Source: a virus
IMG/VR virus record: IMGVR_UViG_3300050137_000156
Coordinates: 1 to 50,570 of that record
DNA: 50,570 bases
Direction: 5' to 3' (one strand)
The position numbers and the translations under genes were made by a program. The notes beneath the pieces were generated by a model, which ran no database searches, was not told where the DNA came from, and saw nothing but the letters and a program-made list of their open reading frames with translations. Below, piece by piece: positions 44,490 through 50,570 of the stretch (within the stretch, counting starts at the first letter, position 1; every line of letters starts with the position of its first letter).

Positions 44490-45160
44490 GCCTTCACCCA
44501 GAGGGAGATCCCGTACGTCGCCGGGTCGGGCGTCTCGCGAAGGCACTGGAACCCCGCCCCGATCGCGATCTCCCTCACCCGGTCCCGCTTCTCCGGCGAG
44601 TGCCACTCGATGAGCAGCGCGCAGCACGTCGCGAGGTGGGGGTACTCCGACAAGACCTCGATCTCCGCCCCCTCGCAGTCGACCTTCAGGACGTCGCACG
44701 GCGGGAGGTCGCGCGGGTGGAACCCCTCGACCGGCCACGCGCACGTATCGTCCGCCGCCGCGATGTGGTGGGCGCCCCAGTCCTCGGCCCCGTTCATCTT
44801 CGGCGCGGGGTCCGTCGTCACCGCACGCCGAAAGAGCTCGACGTACCCGTTCCCCGAGATGAGCGCGTGCGTCGTGTTCTCGACGAGGACGTCGGCCGCC
44901 TCCGCGTGAGGCTCGAACGCGATGACCGCGATCCCCGGCCACTTCTTCATCGCCCAGACGACGAACGGGCCCCACGACGCCCCGATGTCGATGACGACCG
45001 CGGGATCTCCTCCCCACCCGAGGAGCTCTTGAGGGAGCCCCGGGTCGTCGTATTCACCGTTGAAGACCTGCCGCGAGAGCTGCTCGCAGACCTCGGCGGT
45101 TCGGGGATGGGCAGACTCCGGGATGCGGAAAGGCCCGAGCGGGCCGTCGATCGTGATCAT
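44486..45160 (-). CDS. FkbM-family methyltransferase
   Basis: A 224-residue SAM-dependent methyltransferase of the FkbM type. Motif I is VVIDIGASWGPF (residues 56-67), the acidic residue after strand two is in AFEPH, and the FkbM signature LKVDCEGAE lies at 158-166. FkbM enzymes methylate sugars or lipids, often O-methylating surface glycans. In an operon with several glycosyltransferases it would modify a phage- or host-surface sugar. ATG 45160 overlaps the previous stop. Confidence 0.9.
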   Translation of the reverse strand: MITIDGPLGPFRIPESAHPRTAEVCEQLSRQVFNGEYDDPGLPQELLGWGGDPAVVIDIGASWGPFVVWAMKKWPGIAVIAFEPHAEAADVLVENTTHALISGNGYVELFRRAVTTDPAPKMNGAEDWGAHHIAAADDTCAWPVEGFHPRDLPPCDVLKVDCEGAEIEVLSEYPHLATCCALLIEWHSPEKRDRVREIAIGAGFQCLRETPDPATYGISLWVKA

Positions 45161-45312
45161 GTCCTCTTCTTCCCTTCGTTCTTCTCGAGTGAGAACTGCC
45201 TCACGCAATTGCCGTAGTGCCCGGGTACCGGACAGGCGCACGCCCCGCACCGGACCGGCTCCGGCGGGTTGAACCGCGCGACGTCGAGCACGCCCGTCGG
45301 GGAGTCGCTCAC
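45157..45312 (-). CDS. Small Cys-rich protein (51 aa)
   Basis: A 51-residue protein from GTG 45312, coupled at both ends. Cysteines in VRCGACACPVPGHYGNC are close enough for a zinc or disulfide knot. It ends basic. It lies between a transglycosylase-like gene and the methyltransferase. Too short for a firm function. Confidence 0.6.
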   Translation of the reverse strand: MSDSPTGVLDVARFNPPEPVRCGACACPVPGHYGNCVRQFSLEKNEGKKRT

Positions 45313-45788
45313 TCCGGCCCCGCACCGATCGCCCGGACGATCCTCAGCACCTCGGCCACCCGCCTGTCCGCCAGACGCCTCGCCGCGCCGCCGCACTGCC
45401 CCGATAAGGGCGCGAGGGGGCTCGCCGGGCACGTCCGCTCCCCGTCGTGCGCGAGGGCCAGCCACGCCACCGCCTGCCCCACCAGCGTGGGCGGCAACGT
45501 CGCGCATCGCTCTTGCCAGGGCCCGCACGAGACCCCCGCCTTCGAGTCCCACGAGAACGGCTTCGGGTGGAGCGACAGGCGGCTCTCGTGCCAGGCCCAC
45601 TGCGCCATCACCGCCGCCTCGACGCTCGCGTCCCCGTAGAGGGGGTCGGGGTCACCCGCTACCGACGTCGCGATGGCGTCCGCGATCGCCAGCGCGTCGG
45701 GGGACTGGCCCGCGGTCGGCGAGAGGAACGACCACGTCGCGACGACGAGTGCGCGCAGGGTCTCGATCGTATTCGCTACGTCGGTCAT
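45309..45788 (-). CDS. Lytic transglycosylase-like protein
   Basis: A 159-residue protein from ATG 45788. The central segment WAWHESRLSLHPKPFSWDSK with Glu68 followed by SCGPWQ (87-92) matches the ES...GxWQ pattern of SLT/lysozyme-like enzymes that cut peptidoglycan. The N terminus is a plain helix with no signal. The gene is coupled to the GT fusion (ATGA). It may be a virion lysozyme or a second wall enzyme separate from the GH25 endolysin. The Cys content is unusual. Activity is inferred from the motif. Confidence 0.62.
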   Translation of the reverse strand: MTDVANTIETLRALVVATWSFLSPTAGQSPDALAIADAIATSVAGDPDPLYGDASVEAAVMAQWAWHESRLSLHPKPFSWDSKAGVSCGPWQERCATLPPTLVGQAVAWLALAHDGERTCPASPLAPLSGQCGGAARRLADRRVAEVLRIVRAIGAGPE

Positions 45789-48238
45789 GCGGATGTCCTC
45801 GGGAGCGGAATCCCGCGCGGACCACCGATGACGTTCGACCCATTCGGACGGAACCCGGGTTCCGTCCGTCTCGCACCCGGAAGGTTCTCGCGAATCGCCC
45901 GGTCGAGCGCCGCCGCCTTGTTCGCGAACGTGAACTGCTTCGCGAAATCGCGCCCGATCGACGAGTGCGTCTGCCCTCCGCTCCCGAGCAGATCCAGCAC
46001 GCCGAATCTCCACGATTCGAGATCGGTGGATACCCACGCCCCGGTCGTCGACCCCCCGTAGAGCGACTGAAGCGCGTCCCCGCCCATCGTCACGACGTTC
46101 ACGCCGATCGCGAGGCACTCAGCAACCGAGACCGAGAACGTCTCGCACGGCCCCGCGGGCGCGTCGAACGGGAACGGGAACATCACAGCCGACGCGAGCT
46201 CGCTGAGCATGTCCCGGCGCGTGAGTCGGCCGAGGAACTTCACGCCCGTATCGCCGAGTCTCTTGATCGCCGCCTTCACGCGCGCCGCGGCGATACCCTG
46301 CTTGTTCTTGACGCCTTCGTAGTGGGCGAGCCACCCCGCGACGTCCCCGACGACGTGGAGCGTCGCCCCGGGTCGCTGCCTCCGGATCTCCGGCCACGCC
46401 TCAAGCAAGTGGTGCAGCCCTCGCGACGGCGACGTGTGGTAGATGCACCGGCCGGGGATCGGGTCGTGCTTCGGGAGGTCGGGCTGGAGCCCGTTCGGCA
46501 TGACGTACCAAGGCGACGACGTGTCGAACACAGGCCGGAGCGCGTCGACCGCGTACTGCGACGGGGCGAGGTTCACGTCCGTCCACTCGAACGCGCCCGG
46601 GCAGGGGATCGCGAACGTGTGGTGCGACGCGACGCGGAGGCAGTCGGTCACGCCGACCAGCGGACTCGTGTCGTAATAGGCGACGAGCACGTCGCGCTTC
46701 GACTTCGGGTCGAAGTCGGTGATCAGGTGATACGACGGTTCGCTCTTCCTGTCGTGCCTCGGTAGGAGGCCCGCGAACGTCGAGTACGCCCGCACGTCGT
46801 AGCCGAGTTTCGGCAGCTCTCGCACGAGGCCCATGAAGCCGGCGCGGCACCCGCCGCCGCTGTTCGAGTCGAAGGGTCGGTCGATGTCGATCGGCTCCGC
46901 CCCGCTCCCGTACGGCGTCAGCACGAGGTCGACCCTCGGGCGCTCGAGAGAGCGCGTATCGCCCACGGGGCGCGTCCAGACGTCGTCGGGCACCTCGGCG
47001 ACCGGAGCGTTCTTCTTTACGATCCCGTCCTCGATCATCTGCTCGAGCTGCGCCGCCAGCGTGCGCCAGTCGTGGGCCCTCGCGTGCTCCCGGCCGAGCG
47101 CCGCGAACTCGCGACGGAACCCGGGTTCCGTCAGGGCCCGGACGACGAGGTCGGCGAACTCCCCCATCCGCTCCTGCACCGGCGCCCGCACGACCGCCGC
47201 CGCGTGCCCGTGGACCTCCTCGAGACAGTCCGCCGACGAGATGACCGGCACCGCGCCCGCCGCGCACGCCTCGAGCGTCGCGACGCTGAACGTCTCGGTG
47301 AAGGCCAGCGGCGAGCAGGGATACGCGAAGCACTCGGCCTCGCAGAGCTCCTTGACGAGCTGGCGGTGCGAGACCCCGCCGACGCGCGTCACCCCGTGCC
47401 CCTCGAGCTTGCGGAGCGCGTTCCGGACGTAGAGCGCCCGCCGCGTGCACTCGTGGTCGACGGGACCGCCGAACCGTTTCGCCGGATCGCAGTGGTGGGC
47501 GATCCACGAGTCGAGACTCTGGTAGTAGATGCGGAGGTTCGCGGTCGGTACCCGCCTCCGGATCTCCGGCCACGCCTGGAGGAGCAGGTGCAGGCCGCGG
47601 TCAGGCGAGGACGTGTACGCGACGCGACCCGGGACCTTCGGTTCGAGTCTTGGGTGTATGCCGATATCGATCCGGGGTTCATCCGAAATCTTATACGCAT
47701 TCGTCGCGAACTGCTCCGGGTAGCACCCGTTCGGGAGTACCGAGAACTTCGCCGCGACCGAGGCGGGGAGACCCGCCGTCACGTACCGCTTCGACGTCTC
47801 GCTCGGCACGAGGTAGAGGTCGACGAACGCGTCGTACCCGTGCGTCTCGTACTCGTGCGTGTCGATCCCGAAGACGGAGACTTGGCGGTTCACGACCCGG
47901 AGCGCCTTCGGGTTCGCGTGCTGGAGGCAGTTCGGGTTCGACGTCGCGATCACCGCGTCCCACTCCCCCATCCTCTCCGAGTAGCCGACGTCCCCCCAGT
48001 ACTTGAAGTCGCGCACCTCGACTCGGTGATCGTTCGAGTCGCCGAACGACGTCCGCTCACCGACCCCGTGGCAGTAGAAGACGACCTCGTGCCCCCGCGC
48101 CGCGAGCTCCCGCGCGTAACACAGGGCGATGAGGTCCGTCCCGGTGAGGCCGCTCTTGTGCCCCTCGAGGTCCGAGAAGTCGAACGGCTCGCGGTGCGCC
48201 CCGAAGGCCACCGTCGCGTATACGAATGCGATCTTCAT
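45785..48238 (-). CDS. Tandem GT4-GT4 glycosyltransferase fusion
   Basis: An 817-residue protein with two full GT-B (GT4-type) units. Unit 1 (about 1-390) begins KIAFVYATVAFG and has YTSSPDRGLHLLLQAWPEI and the donor-site part ETFSVATLEACAAG. Unit 2 (about 430-780) has YHTSPSRGLHHLLEAWPEI and CETFSVSVAECLAIG. The shared motif points to an old duplication. The palindrome occurs twice in frame as TEPGFR, at about 370-375 inside a helix and at about 792-797 in the C-terminal tail. GT4 enzymes add sugars from nucleotide donors. Two sugars may be added in sequence. Confidence 0.9.
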   Translation of the reverse strand: MKIAFVYATVAFGAHREPFDFSDLEGHKSGLTGTDLIALCYARELAARGHEVVFYCHGVGERTSFGDSNDHRVEVRDFKYWGDVGYSERMGEWDAVIATSNPNCLQHANPKALRVVNRQVSVFGIDTHEYETHGYDAFVDLYLVPSETSKRYVTAGLPASVAAKFSVLPNGCYPEQFATNAYKISDEPRIDIGIHPRLEPKVPGRVAYTSSPDRGLHLLLQAWPEIRRRVPTANLRIYYQSLDSWIAHHCDPAKRFGGPVDHECTRRALYVRNALRKLEGHGVTRVGGVSHRQLVKELCEAECFAYPCSPLAFTETFSVATLEACAAGAVPVISSADCLEEVHGHAAAVVRAPVQERMGEFADLVVRALTEPGFRREFAALGREHARAHDWRTLAAQLEQMIEDGIVKKNAPVAEVPDDVWTRPVGDTRSLERPRVDLVLTPYGSGAEPIDIDRPFDSNSGGGCRAGFMGLVRELPKLGYDVRAYSTFAGLLPRHDRKSEPSYHLITDFDPKSKRDVLVAYYDTSPLVGVTDCLRVASHHTFAIPCPGAFEWTDVNLAPSQYAVDALRPVFDTSSPWYVMPNGLQPDLPKHDPIPGRCIYHTSPSRGLHHLLEAWPEIRRQRPGATLHVVGDVAGWLAHYEGVKNKQGIAAARVKAAIKRLGDTGVKFLGRLTRRDMLSELASAVMFPFPFDAPAGPCETFSVSVAECLAIGVNVVTMGGDALQSLYGGSTTGAWVSTDLESWRFGVLDLLGSGGQTHSSIGRDFAKQFTFANKAAALDRAIRENLPGARRTEPGFRPNGSNVIGGPRGIPLPRTSA
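45846..45867. repeat. Dispersed palindrome, in the tail of the GT fusion gene
   Basis: Perfect 22-bp copy read as TEPGFR, about 60 bases before the gene's stop. Confidence 0.97.
47113..47132. repeat. Dispersed palindrome, inside the first GT4 unit
   Basis: 20-bp perfect palindrome read as TEPGFR within a normal-looking GT4 helix (LTEPGFRREFAALGREH). Confidence 0.97.
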
Positions 48239-50570
48239 CAGACTGTCTCCTCGACTCGGAACTCTCGGTACGCGGGCAGCGCGCCGTACTGCGCCGCCTC
48301 CATCAACTTGGCGAAGAGCGAATCCCAGCTCTTCGCGACTCCGTCCCACCCGAGGTCGCGGATCGCGACGCTCGCGATCGTCTCGCGCGAGTCCGGACCC
48401 CCCGCGCCCGCCTGCGACGTCAGTACCGCGACCGAGGCGTCGACGAACCGTCTCTGGTAGTCGTCGCTCACCCAGTCGCCCTCGACCATCGTCCCGAACT
48501 TCCCGACCGTCTCCGGGAGCGCCGCGATCGGCGACGTGACGATCCGCATCCCCGCAGCGCGCGCCTCCATGCAAGCCATGCACGACGTCTCGGTCCACCA
48601 GGTCGGGTAGAGCAGCGCCCCCGACGACCGCATCAAGTAGGCGAGCGCTCGCTTGTTCAATCGCGCGTGGTGCTTCACCCCGAGCGCGTCCATCCGCCGA
48701 ATAAGCGTCGAGATGAGGAACCGGTGGTTCTCGTCCTTCCGCTCATCCGCCTGCCGCGACCAACCGCGGAACCCGTACGCGACCTCGAGCGTCGCCCCCG
48801 GCACTCGCTCGGCGATCGCCGGCCACATGTCGAGCAGCGCGCCGAGCCCGCGGTCCGGCGACGAGACGTAGAGCGCCCGCTTCGTGTCCCGCGCCGGCGG
48901 AGGACCGCCGTACAGGAGGGGTTCGACCCCGTTTCGCGTCAGGAAGACCTGGCTCTCGGGGATCCCGTGCTTCGCGATGAGGTTCTTCGCGTGCCACTCC
49001 GAGAGGGCGAGGAACCGGTCCGCGAGCAGCGAGTGACCGTACGTCATCCCGATCGCCTCCGTGTCGTGGCACCACATCAGCCGGACCGCCGCGTCCCCCT
49101 GGGCGAGGAAGTGCGCGACCCTCCACGCGACGAGCACGTCGCACTTCGGTCGGAGCTCCGGAGTCCACGCCTCGTAGTCGACCCCGCCGAACGTCCCGTC
49201 CTGCCCGGGCGCCCCGAAGACCCTCACCTTGTGCCCGAGCTTCGCGAGCCGCTTCGCCACCTCGACGACCGCGGTCTCGCTGCCCCCCGCGCCCTGCCTG
49301 GCGACCGTCTCGGGGTTCCAGGCCTCCGGGGCCGGGCCGCACATGAAGACGACGTCCAGGGGCGTCCTCGCGGCGGCAATCGGGGTCCCCGCCTTCCCCC
49401 CGTCGATCTCGAACTTGTACCAGTCGGTAGGGCGCGGTTCTCGGTCGCCGTTGCGCTTTGGCTGAGTGATGTACACCGCGTTCTTCGGGACGCTCGGGGA
49501 TGCGATGACGTCAATGGACGGAACCCGGGTTCCGTTCAGAGCGCCGTCGTTGAGCTTCTTCTCGACGACCCCGCCTTCCCCGTCTCCTAGCACTCGGGGG
49601 TCCGGAAACTGCACGCCCTTCCACGTCGTCATGAGCCTCGGGTCGGGCTCCTTCGTGTCGAACGACGCGACGAGCTTCGCCGCCGCGTACCGCTTCCGCG
49701 CGAAGAGGAGCTGGGGGTTCGCGGGCTGCGCCTCGAGCGCGCGCTCCGTCGCTTCGAGCGCGGTCGCCCAGTCCTGCTCCGTCTCGGCCGCCACCCTCAT
49801 CAGGTCGTGGACGACGAAGGCTCGCTCCTGGGGATTCCTCCCGATCGGCGTCCGCGTCTCGGGGCACGAGAGCGCGTCTCGGCACGCGCCGACGACGTTC
49901 CCCATCGAGTCCCGGCCGAGTACCGTCCCCGCCATCATCTCGAGCTTCGCCACCGCGAAGTGTACTTCGAAGTCGTTCGGGCGGATCACCGCGGCTCGCG
50001 CGATCCACGACCGCGCCTCCGAGTACTCGCCCTTACCGGCGAGGTCGAGCGCGAGGGCGCAGTCCGCCGCGCATAGGCACGCGAGCGCGCGCTCCTCCTC
50101 CCAGCCGCTCTGCTCGACGTGCGCCGCGAAGTGGGGGATCGCCTCCGCGAACCTCCCCGCCGCGTGGAGCTCGAACCCGAGGTTGATGTGCGTCCACGGG
50201 TCGTCGTGCCCCTCGACGAAGTACCTCTCAAGGATCGCGAGCGACCGGGAGCGCGCGCCCGTCTCCTTCCTCTGGTGGACCCAGCGGACGTCCCGCATCC
50301 AGTAGTCGGTACCCGGGTCGATCTTGTGCCCGTTCCGCTTCACGAGACCCTCGTGCGTCGGGTGCTCCCAGACCCACGTGCCGTCGTTCGGGACGATGCG
50401 CTCGCGCCACTGCTGGCGCGTCACCGCGCCCGTCTCGGCGTCGTGCTCGTAATCGTAAGGGCCGAGCAAGCGACCGAGCTTCGGGTTCGACTTCTCGACG
50501 TTCGCGATCTCCCGCGCGATGTTCTCCGCGCCGACGACGACGTCGTCTGTATCGAGCCACCCCAGCCACG
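48238..50570 (-). CDS. GT2-TPR-GT4 glycosyltransferase fusion (5' end outside the window)
   Basis: The frame is open to the window edge, giving 777 residues in view. The first visible residues, WLGWLDTDD, are the DxD metal site of a GT2 (GT-A) domain whose start lies outside. A helical repeat (TPR-like) section follows (WTHINLGFELHAAGRFAEAI, DFEVHFAVAKLEMMAGTVLG). The rest is a GT4 (GT-B) domain with YVSSPDRGLGALLDMWPAIA and the MEARAAGMRIVTS region. The palindrome codes NGTRVPS in the linker. Several transferases in one chain suggest synthesis of a defined oligosaccharide. It shares a stop/start with the next GT gene (TGATG). Confidence 0.9.
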   Translation of the reverse strand, partial: WLGWLDTDDVVVGAENIAREIANVEKSNPKLGRLLGPYDYEHDAETGAVTRQQWRERIVPNDGTWVWEHPTHEGLVKRNGHKIDPGTDYWMRDVRWVHQRKETGARSRSLAILERYFVEGHDDPWTHINLGFELHAAGRFAEAIPHFAAHVEQSGWEEERALACLCAADCALALDLAGKGEYSEARSWIARAAVIRPNDFEVHFAVAKLEMMAGTVLGRDSMGNVVGACRDALSCPETRTPIGRNPQERAFVVHDLMRVAAETEQDWATALEATERALEAQPANPQLLFARKRYAAAKLVASFDTKEPDPRLMTTWKGVQFPDPRVLGDGEGGVVEKKLNDGALNGTRVPSIDVIASPSVPKNAVYITQPKRNGDREPRPTDWYKFEIDGGKAGTPIAAARTPLDVVFMCGPAPEAWNPETVARQGAGGSETAVVEVAKRLAKLGHKVRVFGAPGQDGTFGGVDYEAWTPELRPKCDVLVAWRVAHFLAQGDAAVRLMWCHDTEAIGMTYGHSLLADRFLALSEWHAKNLIAKHGIPESQVFLTRNGVEPLLYGGPPPARDTKRALYVSSPDRGLGALLDMWPAIAERVPGATLEVAYGFRGWSRQADERKDENHRFLISTLIRRMDALGVKHHARLNKRALAYLMRSSGALLYPTWWTETSCMACMEARAAGMRIVTSPIAALPETVGKFGTMVEGDWVSDDYQRRFVDASVAVLTSQAGAGGPDSRETIASVAIRDLGWDGVAKSWDSLFAKLMEAAQYGALPAYREFRVEETV
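49516..49535. repeat. Dispersed palindrome, in the GT2-TPR-GT4 gene
   Basis: 18-bp perfect core (49518-49535) with the same TTC outer variant as at 33011. In frame as NGTRVPS in a linker before the GT4 domain. Confidence 0.95.

Noticed and set aside
453-49535. The palindromes as ordinary rho-independent terminators
   Set aside because: They have no T run, sit inside coding genes in several cases, and keep the four central bases that would form the loop. A terminator would not require an invariant loop.
453-49535. The palindrome set as a CRISPR array
   Set aside because: Copies are irregularly spaced at 0.5 to 8 kb and separated by genes, with no spacers and no cas genes.
1-50570. tRNA, integrase or attachment site
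   Set aside because: I saw no cloverleaf pattern with CCA end, no tyrosine or serine recombinase motif and no long terminal direct repeats. The lack of evidence is limited to reading by eye.

Overview
The window is a continuous stretch of a high-GC tailed-phage genome, or of a prophage whose ends lie outside the window. It holds about 70 protein genes, packed tightly with many ATGA, GTGA or TGATG stop/start overlaps. All but three are on the minus strand, so the natural reading order is from right to left. Terminase, portal, scaffold, HK97-type capsid, tail sheath, tube, tape measure and a Mu/P2-like baseplate set (DNA-circulation protein, gpD/gp44-like hub, spike, gp25-like, baseplate J) indicate a myovirus with a contractile tail. 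No integrase, replication gene, tRNA or CRISPR array was seen. A plus-strand gene with an N-terminal lipobox suggests a diderm (Gram-negative) host. The strong GC bias fits a high-GC proteobacterial or myxobacterial-type host, but the host is inference.

From right to left the layout is as follows. Positions 43.7-50.6 kb carry a surface-glycan block: a partial GT2-TPR-GT4 glycosyltransferase fusion, a tandem GT4-GT4 fusion, a transglycosylase-like protein and an FkbM-type methyltransferase. Positions 41.1-43.7 kb carry a large unknown protein with a good promoter in front of it and a cysteine-rich DUF7227/GP88-like protein. Positions 36-41.3 kb are a dense run of small accessory genes with zinc-finger motifs, a duplicated mini-ORF and repeated boundary sequences. 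Positions 29-36 kb hold small and large terminase, a small P-loop protein, portal, a histidine-phosphatase-family gene and scaffold. Positions 20-29 kb hold capsid, neck genes, a tail-terminator-like protein with an added Ig-like IPT/TIG domain, sheath and tube. Positions 9-20 kb hold the tape measure and baseplate. Positions 1-9 kb hold a large tailspike with AT-rich distal part, a lipoprotein moron on the opposite strand, a cassette of small membrane proteins and a GH25 endolysin. At the far left are a plus-strand HNH endonuclease and a small Ala/Pro-rich protein, separated from the late operon by a bidirectional terminator.

The most unusual feature is a family of at least 17 near-identical perfect palindromes with the 20-base core GACGGAACCCGGGTTCCGTC, plus part of another at the left edge, spread over the whole window. 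They are stop-free in every frame. Several are translated inside genes, and most lie within about 60 bases of a gene's 3' end; one sits exactly where a truncated duplicate of the baseplate hub begins. The central CCCGGG does not vary, which fits a DNA-level recognition site (a stoperator, partition or recombination-boundary element) better than an RNA hairpin. No function can be assigned from sequence alone.
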